Source: Owenia fusiformis (taxonomy: Eukaryota > Annelida > Polychaeta > Sabellida > Oweniidae). Taken from it: a stretch of DNA of 45,134 bases. The stretch is from NCBI GenBank assembly GCA_903813345.2, contig CAIIXF020000007.1:30493564-30538697 (forward strand), given 5' to 3'. Under the pieces are notes generated by a model. It was given only the letters and a program-made list of their open reading frames with translations, was not told where the DNA came from and did not search any database. The position numbers and the translations under genes are program-made. This document shows, one piece after another, positions 1 through 10,055 of this stretch (its first letter is position 1; each line of letters begins with the position of its first letter).

Positions 1-2264
1 TGTCAAGTCTGATTATTCTCAGAACAGAACTACCTCATCTCCCAAGTATATTCCTGTTGAACATACTGAACTTATCTTTCAGGTTCATCCTTCTTCTAAT
101 ATGGCAATTAAAAACACCTGATATTCTTAATCTCTATAATTGCCATGTCTATCCTTGGTCTTCATTCTGATACTTATCACATGTTTTTGTTTTCTTTCTA
201 GCAATGTGAATGAACTGAAAGAATATAGAAAGTGCTGATAAAAGGATGTGATCTATCACAATAACACTTAATTGTCAAAACCTTACTGGCAGATCTGGGA
301 GGTAGAAGGGTGCCTGATCTATGGTAGGCCAAAATGAGGCCCAAAAAATTTTAAGACCCAAAATCAGCTTCTTCCTACATAAAGTAGGCAATTAAGGTAA
401 AAACAGCTCTACATTATTTTTCCAGGCAAGCACAGCAATTTTCCAGCACCGCTCCCTCTTTATTTTCAGATACGCCCCTGAAACGTTCATATACATTTGT
501 GTATTTCAAGGCTAATCATATATAGCTTCTATAAATGTATATATCATTAGCACTATGTTAAAATAAAAGATCAAGCATCAGAACCATTAGCTTTTATATT
601 ATTCTGGGATATGAAACAAAATGAATGATTATCTGCTTTAACAACTTTGCCTTCTAATCATGAATGCAATGCATTTAACCTTGAAATTTGTAATTATGTT
701 TCTGGTTTTCCAATATATGATTATGATAACATGTATATGTCAAGCAAAAATATCAAGTACCTTAAAGTAAATGTCTTTTTTGTTAATGACAATAAGTACC
801 ATTTCGACTTTTCGACTTTTTTGATTATTTCCTCGAGGCATCTATTCACCATAATGAGATTCAAGCCCCGGGATTCTAGCGATATGAAAAAATCACAATT
901 TTATTACACTTCTACCTTATTTTATTACAAAGAATCAAGATCATTGCAATATCTGCAATTCCTCACCATTTATTAGCAATTCAAAATGTCAATATATATC
1001 TTGATAACTGATTCTTTATTATGCAATCTTGGTAGTTATCACCAGAGTCTGTTGTTCTGGACTCTGAATCGTAATCATAAAATCACACTCCCCTCTGACC
1101 TTTACACGTGATTAACAGCTTGATGCAGATCATAACAAGCTAAAATGTGTTGCATTCTGCAGAAGTTTAACTATAAAATGAATGTTTAGCAAATAAAATT
1201 CAGAAAATATTGTGATCATATCCTATTCTAGACCGACCAATGAATCGTCTCATGTTTAAAGATATTAAACGAGTCAAGCTCTTGAGCAGAGTATTCGCGA
1301 TGCCTCCCATCTTGCAATAGATCACAGAGATTTTGTGTGTCTTATGCCTGATCAAACACAAAATGTATCCTAGGTATTGAATGTTATTCTATAAAACAGA
1401 GGATATATTCCCAAGAGGTTCCTACAAGCTTTTTAACAGTGATTACAACTGGCAATTGACCTACGGATAAGTGGAATAATTCAGTGAATTTCTACAATTT
1501 CTACGCTTTAAAGGTTTTATACATTAAGCTAAGTAGAATAGCCATTGGGGCAATTTCCTGGTCAAATCTTGTGAATTATTTTTTATTGCTAAGATCAACC
1601 AAAGTACTTTGATTAATGTGTTGTTGAGCATTTTGTAGTCATAGATATCCCTGATTTATATTACTAAACGTAATCTTGTATAGTACAGTCTTATGTTCAG
1701 TATTGTGAAATAGGCTTTCCTTCATATATCTGGGCTCAATGATTTGTGGCTGATTTATTGAACAAGTATTTGTTTTACTTTTTTACAGTTTCCATATTTA
1801 ACCATGTTTACAGTATAAACTTATATGTTATGCTGTTCTTGAATGACTGTATATCTGGGAGGATCCAAGCAATATAATAATAATAATAAATATAAATATC
1901 ATTGGCAATTGCGATGCGTTATATCGAATTGTTTGCATATCTCTTTGGGTTAAAACTTGGCTTTATACAAGATCTATGCTCTACTTGATTAGATCATATT
2001 CTATCTCTTACATCGTATCTTCCGTTTATCAAATATGAAATATGAGAAAATGAATAAATTATAATTTCTAACATGAAGAGAAAACAGCAAGAGGAAAACA
2101 CAATCAACATGAAACATGAAATTATATCCATTATACAGAAAATTTACAATAATGAACGACAAAATGCCCATCTGAAAAAATGTTGAATCCAAAAACCAAA
2201 ATTCATGTAGTCATTCTACATTGCTCAATGGCTCCCATATAATCCTGAATCCTCATTGGCTAAC
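1..2264. other. AT-rich stretch, no supported gene
   Basis: No gene, RNA or clear mobile element is seen here. The forward open frame at 647-976 lacks an ATG at its start, resembles no family I know and has the composition of surrounding AT-rich DNA, so I treat it as chance. Small items only: a (TAA) run near 1875-1889, a hairpin of two 7-bp arms (CAGAGTC/GACTCTG) near 1044-1070, and a repeated TTCGACTTTT near 802-822. Confidence 0.6.
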
Positions 2265-2302
2265 CACCCCCCCCCCCCCCCATCCCCACCCCCTCCCTCT
2301 CT
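2265..2302. repeat. Poly-C / C-rich tract
   Basis: A run of about 16 C residues continues into CCATCCCCACCCCCTCCC. The complementary strand is a G-run tract with quadruplex potential. It stands out sharply in AT-rich surroundings. Length is likely to be polymorphic and is error-prone in assemblies. Confidence 0.85.
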
Positions 2303-3320
2303 ACTACTATAGATAATGTCTTGATCATGATCTTTACTATCTCAAAAAGTTTTCAAGACCTTTTATTAAAGTCTGAATGTAAAAAATGAATGTTAATCAC
2401 CATCTGACTATAAACAGCATTATTATGATTTAGAGTATTGAAAAGTGGAACTCTTGCAATGAGAAGCTTGCTTGTTATATATTCAGATGCATCTAAAGTA
2501 AATCACCCTTAGCTTATCAGTTACAAAACTACGCTCTGAAAAGGACTGTTAACAGCATTTTTGCATAAAATAACCAATTTAAAAAACAATTGAAGAACAT
2601 TGCAGAGCCAAGCCATCCTGGATTACCAAGATATGACATTTCCAAAACTGAAAATCAAACTGGTAAACGAGCATGGAGCCATAAGCTAATACCTCTCAGA
2701 AGAATTCAAGTAATTGTAGAGTAGAATACAAAGATGATTACTCTTGGAGAGGGTAAAAATAGATTTAATACAACAGGTATAGCATGCAGGTAAATAGCAG
2801 GTAACCTCAGGTAAAGATGATTGATGGCTCTATTTATCTCCCAGTTAATCCACTCACGTGGGTATTAACTTCATATACGAGATATGATAAAGCTGCAATA
2901 TTTCACATTTAATTTCATACATGCCATTATTATGCAACAGCTTGTTTCAGTTCTTGGAATTTATATACAATCTATGTAGAAATTGAAAAGAATAGTTTAC
3001 TATCCCTTCAACATACCTGTATACACATAAATCATATTTAACCAACTACTAAGCATAGAGAGTTCATTGCAGAGGGTAAAATGGTAACTGCAAAATACTT
3101 TTTATACAAAAAATGGCATATCTAATATCTCAACCAGTGATATAATACATGTACTTATATTTATTTATACCATAGACAAATTATTGAACATAACATTGCT
3201 GATATAATTATTTCTAATTCCTGGTTTTTATCAGATATGGATTAGAATATTCTAGTCCTTTACAGCAAAAACAATGAAAGAATTAATCAAAACAAGAACA
3301 TAAACTTTTATCATATAGGA
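2303..3320. other. AT-rich stretch, nothing recognised
   Basis: No open frame of note, no inverted repeat that I could pair, and no copy of the repeat families defined elsewhere in the window. Confidence 0.55.
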
Positions 3321-3526
3321 AAGTGTAGTGCAGCATAAAAGCAAGTGGGTGCAGCACCCACCTGAGATTTTAATAATAGGCTTGCACCCACCTGAGAATT
3401 AATTTGCACCTACTTGAAAATCATGAAAAATAGGCATATTTTGACCAATTTTGGTCTGAATTGTGAGGATGAGAATTTTGCACCCACTTGAGAAAAAATT
3501 CTGTTTAGAACACCGTAAAGGTTGGT
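3321..3526 (+). mobile_element. Family A MITE, copy 1 (decayed ends)
   Basis: This copy shares with 13191-13385, 32570-34780 and 35086-35259 a body made of repeated short blocks: GCAAGTGGGTGCAGCACCCA, a 'gcttgcacccacctga' block, a 'catattttgaccaattt' block and a closing 'ttttgcacccacttgaga' block. The better copies carry terminal inverted repeats CAGTGATCTCCCCAG/CTGGGGAGATCACTG; here both ends are degraded (left 'aagtgtagtgcag', right 'ctgtttagaacaccgt'), so the boundaries are approximate. No coding capacity, so it is non-autonomous. This is the most diverged copy and presumably the oldest. Confidence 0.75.
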
Positions 3527-4066
3527 AGAAATGTGACTAAATACTAAATTGCATCATCACATTTCCATTCCGGATGAATCCATGTTACCATAGTTTAATT
3601 GTCAATAACAGCTTATTGATATCAGCAATCATAAAAATAAATGTGTATTCATGACAATTGATGCAAAAATGAAAATATTAATAAAATATATAATTGTACT
3701 GAATAATAACTTATGTGTGTCACATTAACCTCGGCTCTCATACACCTCTATTGTTTCTCTCTATTGTTTCTACTCTTAAAGTATATAGTTTATTCTAATA
3801 CAATGATCTGTTGTGGGAGTGAAGGGCATTCACATGTTAAACATTAATAATATATTTCATTAAAAAATACATCCATGATTATTGTCAAAAAATGTTCAGT
3901 AGAACTTGCTGTATAACTATTAGATATGACATCAATTTTAGGAACAGACTAGAACCAGCAGAGACAAATAATTTACATTTTCCCAAAGTTGTATATTGCA
4001 GAGACTTTCATAATACAACAGAGCATAAACTCCATAAGACGATAACATGCATTAACATGCAGAATG
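3527..4066. other. AT-rich stretch, nothing recognised
   Basis: No gene or repeat family seen. A forward frame opens at 3892 and runs into the 37-bp minisatellite; it resembles no protein I know. Confidence 0.5.
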
Positions 4067-4312
4067 TAGCAGTTTATGAGCGTTTATTGAATGCCCTATG
4101 TTACAGCAGTTTATGAGCGTTTATTGAATGCCCTATGTTACAGCAGTTTATGAGTGTTTATTGAATGCCCTATGTTACAGCAGTTTATGAGCGTTTATTG
4201 AATGCCCTATGTTACAGCAGTTAATGAGCGTTTGTTAATGCCCTATGTTACAGCAGTTAATGAGCGTTTGTTAATGCCCTATGTTACAGCAGTTTATGAA
4301 CTTTTATTGAAT
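4067..4312. repeat. 37-bp minisatellite, about 6.6 copies
   Basis: Unit of 37 bp built from 'cagcagtttatgagcg', 'tttattgaatgcc' and 'ctatgtta'. The first four units are nearly identical. Two later units carry the same change (AATGAGCGTTTGTTAATG, slightly shorter), showing that the variant unit was itself duplicated. The last unit decays into flanking sequence (GAACTTTTATTGAATC). Confidence 0.9.
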
Positions 4313-5342
4313 CTTATCATGATGTGATATCTTTCTATACTGGAAATACACCTACACAAGCCCAACCTAATTTAACTTATTTCTGTCTGGATTTACATCT
4401 TATCTGCCTAACCGGGTTATAATGATTCCATCGATAAAAGGAATATAGAATTGGGTATCCAATGCTAGAGTAACAGCTATGCCTTCAAACCTAAACCCAT
4501 CGCATGCGCTGAAACTAGTGGCAGGTTCAGACACGAGAAGAAGTTTTCGATGAACATTTGAAGCTTTAACTTCACTTATGTAAACCCTCTGACTTTTTTT
4601 TATTCAAGATCGAAGAAATAATATAGAATAATAAACGTTAGCACTAGTTTATGGTAAAATTGACATTATTCCAAAGTTTGGCCTCAAATTTTATTTAATA
4701 TACAATAACCAAAAATACCCATGTTCATTCATTTAGACAGAAAAATACAAACTGAGTTTGATTGACAGGTGGTTTGTTTATCAACCCACCCACATTAATA
4801 GGTGATCAATCATTAAGATAAATCCACCTGCTATTCCTCTGTGCCATGTTTATGTCAAACTTCCCACTTTAATTATGACAATTTTGACAGAACTCTCAGC
4901 TTCTGAGTAAATAGCTACATTCTAAAAACCATTAGAATATTGTTAAAAGTGATTGTTAGGCTACAGGAAATGAATGACATGTTTCGCATATCTTACATCT
5001 ACTGTACATGCTTCAATCTAAATATACAGCTATCCGTTTAAGATTTGTTTAGGTTCTTTTTTGGTACACCCTGTATATGATATATCTATTATTCAACAGC
5101 CTAATTTTGCATTCTCTAATGAATTCTCTTGCGAATTCTTCTATGCTATATATGTGCATCATGTCTGTATTATTTTTATATGGAGCACTTATTATTTTAT
5201 TATATTAACATATTTTGTTATGTTATTTTTATTTATTTAATACATTGACACAACCTTTGATAGTCTCTTCTTTTACATCATATTATTCTAACAGCAATTC
5301 AATAATACAATATTTAGAGGTTATGTCACGATGACATGAAAT
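4313..5342. other. AT-rich stretch, nothing recognised
   Basis: No gene seen. A weak inverted pair of about 20 bp (ACAGGTGG...CCACCTG) lies near 4767-4836. A line resembling 'ggtacaccctgtatatgatat' near 5064 may be the end of an old Tc1/mariner-type element, but no partner end was found. Confidence 0.45.
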
Positions 5343-5364
5343 ATGCTGAGTTCTGTTGATATAG

Positions 5365-5444
5365 GCCGACCTTGGGAGGCCTATTATCTCGACAAGATTG
5401 ATCCAATGGGGATCCCAGCTGGGGATCCCCAAGTTCAAAACAAG
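5365..5444 (+). CDS. Candidate internal exon, product unknown
   Basis: An 80-nt segment rich in G and C compared with its flanks. It is preceded by 'ttctgttgatatAG' (acceptor-like, weak pyrimidine tract) and followed by CAAG|GTAAGC, a strong donor sequence. One frame is open through it and reads, in part, RPWEAYYLDKIDPMGI then PAGDPQVQNK; the frame first closes upstream at a TGA (5337-5339). I do not recognise the protein. A near-palindrome of GGGATCCC units at about 5408-5430 contributes to the GC content and is a reason for doubt, because the reverse strand is also open over the same span. It could be an exon of a large gene on the + strand with long introns, or chance. Confidence 0.3.
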
Positions 5445-5828
5445 GTAAGCCAGCTATGTAGTCTCGAAAGTAATAAAATAGTGATGGATATTGCCCACCT
5501 ACTTTTCCATTTACTTCCATACAAATGCTACTGCTAGATATATAATACTACCAATAATCACCAATGTATTATTAGAATGAAATGATTTCAAATTGATACT
5601 GTTGCATAATTCTGTAATATCAAGAACTAGATAATCAAGTACTCTCATCAGTGTATATCATTGATGCTGCAAGACATCCCTTGAGACTCAAGATGCGATT
5701 TTTCTATTTCCTATTTCACACAATATGTCAGTGAAGGTGTGAAAAAGGAGGAAGTACTCATTATCAATGTGGGAAATAACATCCATAGAGAATGGAAGTC
5801 TACCTAACCGAAAGAAATTCACAGAACT

Positions 5829-5829
<1 letters not shown>
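5445..5829. other. AT-rich stretch, nothing recognised
   Basis: If 5365-5444 is an exon, this would be the start of its downstream intron. No repeat or further exon is seen before the GAT microsatellite. Confidence 0.4.

Positions 5830-5869
<40 letters not shown>
5830..5869. repeat. (GAT)13 microsatellite
   Basis: Forty bases of uninterrupted GAT. On the minus strand it reads as a serine run in a 65-codon open frame, which is a product of the repeat rather than evidence of a gene. Confidence 0.95.
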
Positions 5870-6246
5870 CGGACATAATGTTCATTGAATAACATGAAAA
5901 CTTGATTCATCATGGTCCTATTTGCGTTAACAGAATATCATTTTTGGGATTTAGAAATAAGTACTGATAAAAATGTTGTAACTTTTTTAATTTTTTATAT
6001 TTTCTGATCAACTTTTCTACTGTACATTGTTGAGCATTGTACTGATGTACTGTGAAAGTAACAAGAATGTACTCTCATAGGAAGGTGGTACTGGGTGGAG
6101 CCTAAGGTGGTTCGTCGTGGTTCAGGTCTGCACAAAATTCTTTTCAAGATAACCGAATTAAAATGTGAAAATTTTCATACATAATTCTTTTTTGAATCCA
6201 TTTTGACAGTTGGTAAATGAACACTGGTACTAATATACCTTTGCAG

Positions 6247-6425
6247 TATCTATTGATGACATCAAAGAGCAAATTGTAAGGTGGAAATCACATCACAGAG
6301 CAATTCATAAGAATAGAATTACATATCACGGTGAGCCAATATCACAGGGCAATTTAAGATCAGATGACTTCATGGAGAAATTACATCACACGGACTCAGC
6401 AGAAATAATGTCATCAACAACATGA
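6247..6425 (+). pseudogene. Protein-like frame 1 inside the long-IR element
   Basis: An open frame preceded by 'atacctttgCAG' (acceptor-like). It encodes about 58 residues including SIDDIKEQIV, then NRITYHGEPI, then LRSDDFMEKL, ending at TGA. The order (a short helix with 'DDIK..I', then 'RI.Y.G', then 'L.S.D') is reminiscent of a ubiquitin-like fold, but this is a visual impression only and the match is weak. The terminal TGA overlaps the ATG at 6422 of the next frame. It has no start of its own and is not a complete gene. Confidence 0.25.
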
Positions 6426-6610
6426 CTGCTATACAGAACATCAATTATATTCAGAATCAAATTAGAATCAGCACCAAGTTATATATACTCCTAGATAAAT
6501 CAAAACAGAATACAATAGAGGATATCCATAAAGCTTATGGGAGGACACTATATCTACCCCTGGCATATATCGTAGGTACCGCTATTTCAAAGAGGGAGAT
6601 AGTCAGTTGA
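6422..6610 (+). pseudogene. Protein-like frame 2 inside the long-IR element
   Basis: A 62-codon frame starting at an ATG that overlaps the preceding stop. It includes the stretch LYILLDKSKQNTIEDIHKAY, which loosely recalls helix II of J-domains, but the HPD motif that defines that domain is absent. I do not assign a function. It could be the +1 continuation of the frame before it, after a frameshift. Confidence 0.2.
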
Positions 6611-6705
6611 GGATGAGCCCAGACAGGGGTGACCAAAACCTGTAACTTCTCCTAGTCAGACTGATACAATAAAATAAATATTGGATAAATTCCTATCAGA
6701 AAATT

Positions 6706-6856
6706 GCAGACTTGACTGATTCAAGTGTTGGTTGCACACCCCATAAAACTCATAATGATTTAGAGATGACATTGATGTGTGACAAGTTGGTGCGCAAGCA
6801 ATTGACTGAGGAGCAATATTCACATTTTAAGTTGGTCCTTTTGAGACTTTTTTCGT
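6706..6856 (+). pseudogene. Protein-like frame 3 inside the long-IR element
   Basis: Begins after 'gaaaattgCAG', an acceptor-like sequence, and stays open into the right inverted arm. The non-repeat part ends near the motif KQLTEEQYSHFKLVLLRLF, which looks like a soluble helical segment. The frame continues into the inverted repeat (to 6951), where it loses protein-like character. Product unknown. Three protein-like pieces in one strand direction between the arms argue that the interior descends from coding DNA. Confidence 0.25.
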
Positions 6857-7027
6857 GCAGACCTGATCCACCACTAACCACCCTTGGCTCAACCCAGCAC
6901 CACCTTCCTGTTGGAGCAAACTCCTGTAACTTTCAGAGTACATCAGTATAATACTCAACAATGCACACTAGAAAGATTAATAAGATATATAAAAAAAAGT
7001 TACAGCATTTTTATCATTACTTACTGA

Positions 7028-7489
7028 ACTTAATTATTGAACTTAATTAACCTCGTGAGTACCATGTGATAAACAGTTCTATCGTCTTTTGCATGAATGA
7101 TCGTATCATTCTATGAGCTGTCATCTTCAATCTCAGGTTCTCAATACAATGTGAGATAGATGAGCTATGTAACTAAACAAACTGAAATTGCCAATTAGCC
7201 ATGACCACCTGGTCCTATACAAGTTCTTCCATTTAACATTATTAGATCAGTCTTCTATAAGGTAAAATGAGAAAAATCGGGAAATAAATTTGCAATGTTC
7301 AATGAATACAAATATTTGGGATGATCGTATGCTGTCGGAAAGTCAATTTCTACTGAATGATTTCTATTCAGAATGCATATTTCAAGCCACCTTCCTGATA
7401 CCACAATTCATCAACATAAATAATCGAGTATTATATCAGAAAAGAAAATTTAGCAAAAGGATTGTTTAACATGGTGATGATATAACTAT
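7028..7489. other. AT-rich stretch, nothing recognised
   Basis: No gene. A motif 'accatgtgataaacagttc' at about 7060-7078 resembles a unit of the degenerate array that starts near 7490. Confidence 0.45.
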
Positions 7490-7637
7490 ATACCAAGTGA
7501 ACCACACCACAGATATGATTATATATCAAGTACAACTCATGATAGATAGAATTCTAGGCACCTAACTATATATACTAAAGAGCCCCGTGATAGACATTTT
7601 AAGAACCACATGATAAACATAACTGTACTTGTAGATC
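7490..7637. repeat. Degenerate tandem array, left part
   Basis: Diverged units built around 'aaccacatgatagac' recur (catgatagatag, ccgtgatagacatt, ccacatgataaacat). The same units continue after the 7638-8529 element at 8535-8590 (aacatgatagatac, ccacatgatagacc). The array was therefore one block before the element inserted. Confidence 0.5.
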
Positions 7638-8529
7638 TGACGTGCACAGACCTGGGGACAATTCGGTAAATACGGGCTAATCTCAGCTTTAAGCGTTAAT
7701 ATCTGCCTTATTTAAAAAGCTAACTATGTGCTTTATACATCATTTTGAAGTATTTTTTATTTTCATTTCACTGAAACTATTTTACCTTAAAAAGTTAGAT
7801 GTGATCTACCATATTTTTAAAGTTAAATGTACCCCGACATCATCAAATATGCTGTAAGACGTAACATTTCATGCTTACACGGTTCGTTGAAATCGAGATA
7901 ACTTTTGAAATACTGATCAGAATTTTACTAAAATTTCACATTTTATTCAATAGAACATGTGCATTTATGACGTCACAATTGCATAACGGCTACAGTTCAA
8001 ATTGTCTTATATGAACGCTTTTAAAATTTTCAAAATTGTGTAAGGTTTTGAAGGCGAAGGAGACAAGCAATAAGTTTACCTTTATTTAACCTTCTAATTT
8101 AAAAAAATTAACTGCACAACATTGTCATGGCGAAATTTACAAAACAATAACCGATTTTTTTATTTTTCAAATAATATCAAAACAAGAGCTGATTTTAAGA
8201 CTTGAAAAAATGTAACGCATCGATTTTTTACCATTAATTCCATACATACCAATTTTTACTAACACCCTGAGTGGATTTCCTGACTGTTTTTCAAAAATCA
8301 AAAACATTTTAGAAATATTGTCCTTGAGATCTGGTTGCTCTGTGAATTTTACCAGTTTTGAATAAGGATAAAGCATCTTATTTTTAGGTTGACCCTAACT
8401 TGAAAAAATGTAACGCTTGTCGTTTTTGACTTTATAACTCTCTTTGCACCCTATACTGCCCATTGTATTGTTTTGGTATTTTGACGCCATAACGTTACTC
8501 TAATTGTCCCCAGTTTCGTGCGACGTGTA
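7638..8529. mobile_element. 892-bp inverted-repeat element, AGATC duplication
   Basis: The ends are inverted repeats of about 26-28 bp: left 'tgacgtgcacagacc' then 'tggggacaatt'; right, read on the minus strand, 'tacacgtcgcacgaaac' then 'tggggacaatt'. The 5-bp sequence AGATC lies directly outside both ends (7633-7637 and 8530-8534), a plausible target-site duplication. The flanks are two halves of the same degenerate tandem array, which supports these limits. Inside, the block 'cttgaaaaaatgtaacgc' occurs twice (8201 and 8399). A 69-codon minus-strand frame (8167-8376) is open but not recognisable. Superfamily not assigned. Confidence 0.6.
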
Positions 8530-8534
8530 AGATC

Positions 8535-8636
8535 AAGTGAACAACATGATAGATACAACCTCACACCAGAAAACCACATGATAGACCTAACAAGATTCCA
8601 AATAACAATATGTCACCACTTTTGGTGGTGACATAA
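8535..8636 (+). repeat. Array remainder and a family C 3' end
   Basis: 8535-8590 is the right part of the degenerate array. 8601-8636 carries 'aataacaatatgtcac' followed by the family C terminal hairpin: TGTCACCAC, a 5-base loop, then GTGGTGACA, then TAA. Only the 3' tip of family C is present, so this is a truncated copy or a partial insertion. Confidence 0.65.
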
Positions 8637-9105
8637 TAAACCAAATAGAGAACCAGAGCGAACATCTCTACAATTCTGATTAAGCAATTTAGGAGGCATG
8701 TTGATATTCGCTAATCATCTTCATTCTTCCACAGACTTCTGCAAATCCGCATTCCACTGTTATTAGCATAATACCAATTTAAGGCACCTGGCGGTAGAAC
8801 CTCATAGAGCTTATTATTTCAATAAACAGATCTCTTACCCTGTCTCTTACATCAGGGTATTTCCTGAACTGGCTTTCAAGTCCAATCAAATATCTATAAA
8901 TATTGAGAGGTCATGGCACTAACATGCCCCGCCATATAAAATTAACCTCAACTGTAAATATATGCATTCGTAAATCGGTAGCCATATCTTAGACGAGGCA
9001 ATTTTCACCTGATAAACTTGATATGGAAGTAATTTATTAGGAATCCCAATTTAGCTTATAGCTTATACAAATCACAAATTAAGGATTTTCTATATGTACA
9101 TGTCT
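8637..9105. other. AT-rich stretch, nothing recognised
   Basis: No gene or repeat family found here. Confidence 0.45.
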
Positions 9106-9463
9106 AACTACTCGGGGCGTATGAAAACCATAACATCCCGCAAAACTATTAATTTGAATTTTAAACCTACCAGGTATTTCAAGATTAAGGATTGCAAGTC
9201 TCACACTACACTGTTTGTTTTTTCTTCGAAATTGTTCCATTAAAAGCAAAACAAAAATACACTTCGGTGCATTGCCTTAATGTACAGAGTCCCTCATTTT
9301 AGCGGCGTTTGGGTCCCAAGCTGTGAGATCATACAACTTTTTATAGATTTTAACACAGTGCAGTGTAAGACTCACAATCCTTGATTTTCAAACACCTGGT
9401 AGATTTAAAATTCAAATTAATGATTTTGTGGGACATATTGGTTTTGATATGCCCCAAGTAGTT
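9106..9463. mobile_element. 358-bp element with ~115-bp inverted arms
   Basis: Left arm 9106-9222 and right arm about 9352-9463 are inverted copies with roughly 85 percent identity by eye. Paired blocks include 'aactactcggggcgtatg' with 'catatgccccaagtagtt' and 'attaatttgaattttaaa' with 'tttaaaattcaaattaat'. The central ~130 bp is unique. No protein-coding capacity. No target duplication could be confirmed. Confidence 0.75.
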
Positions 9464-9908
9464 GAACCAACCCACATACTGTATAGTTGTGAAATTAAAA
9501 CAAATTCACTTATTACTGGTTTCACTTCCCAAAGGTCAGGTTGACTTATTTAATGGAGTTAATATAATGCTATTGATTTTCTTGGTTAAAACTATGGAAA
9601 TTAAGTATTCTCTCATTAAGTTCATTGAATGGGTCATTGTTACCAATGGAATAGGATCCTGATTCAAATATTTCTGTTCCATAACTGCAACCTATAACAA
9701 CTGTACCTTTTAACTTTAGAAGAGATGGGGTGATATGGTTTGTCATAAAGGAGAGTCTTTATACATGCACTTATCATTTTCAAACTAAAAATCTAATATT
9801 CATTCATAACAACTTACCATCTAATCAATCTAGTGTGTCTATCTGATGTTTTGGTTATTAGTATATCTAGAATTCCTCCATATTTTGTTGTCATGCTGTT
9901 TATGGGAT
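9464..9908. other. AT-rich stretch, nothing recognised
   Basis: The 66-codon frame at 9462-9662 has no recognisable features. No repeats seen. Confidence 0.45.
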
Positions 9909-10055
9909 ATAGTAAAACCTGTCTTAGTGAACACCTTTCTCTAGTGAACACCTAAATAGACACCTTCCGTAACACATACTATATTGACTTCTGTATAAAT
10001 TACCCTCTCTGTAGTGAACACCCACCAACACTGAACATCTTTAGTGTACTTTGAG
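9909..10055 (+). mobile_element. Family D pogo-like MITE, copy 1
   Basis: Starts 'tagtaaaacctgtcttagtg' and contains the family blocks 'gaacacctttctctagtgaa', 'ttgacttctgtataaatt' and 'accctctctgtagtgaacac'. The right terminal repeat is not recognisable, so the copy is truncated or diverged. The end sequence CAGTAAAACCTG is typical of pogo/Tc1-type MITEs with TA duplications. It carries no coding sequence. Confidence 0.7.

Larger units (their letters stand above)
5957..7027. mobile_element. 1.07-kb element with ~180-bp inverted repeats
   Basis: The left arm (about 5957-6140) and right arm (about 6851-7027) are inverted copies over roughly 180 bp with small gaps. Paired blocks include 'actgataaaaatg' with its complement at 7004-7016, 'gtacattgttgag' with 'ctcaacaatgcac', 'aggaaggtggtactgggt' with 'acccagcaccaccttcct', and 'caggtctgcac' with 'gtgcagacctg'. 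The interior (6141-6850) is not repeated and contains the protein-like frames listed separately. No clean target-site duplication was found at the ends, so outer limits are good only to a few bases. It could be a non-autonomous transposon that captured gene fragments, or a remnant of an autonomous element carrying unrecognised proteins. Confidence 0.65.

Noticed and set aside
647-976. 109-codon frame
   Set aside because: No ATG at its start, composition as background, no motif.
4067-4312. CRISPR-like array at the 37-bp repeats
   Set aside because: Units are contiguous with no unique spacers, and the genome context is eukaryotic.
5688-5885. Minus-strand frame with a polyserine run
   Set aside because: The serine run is the (GAT)13 microsatellite; no domain or conserved flank.
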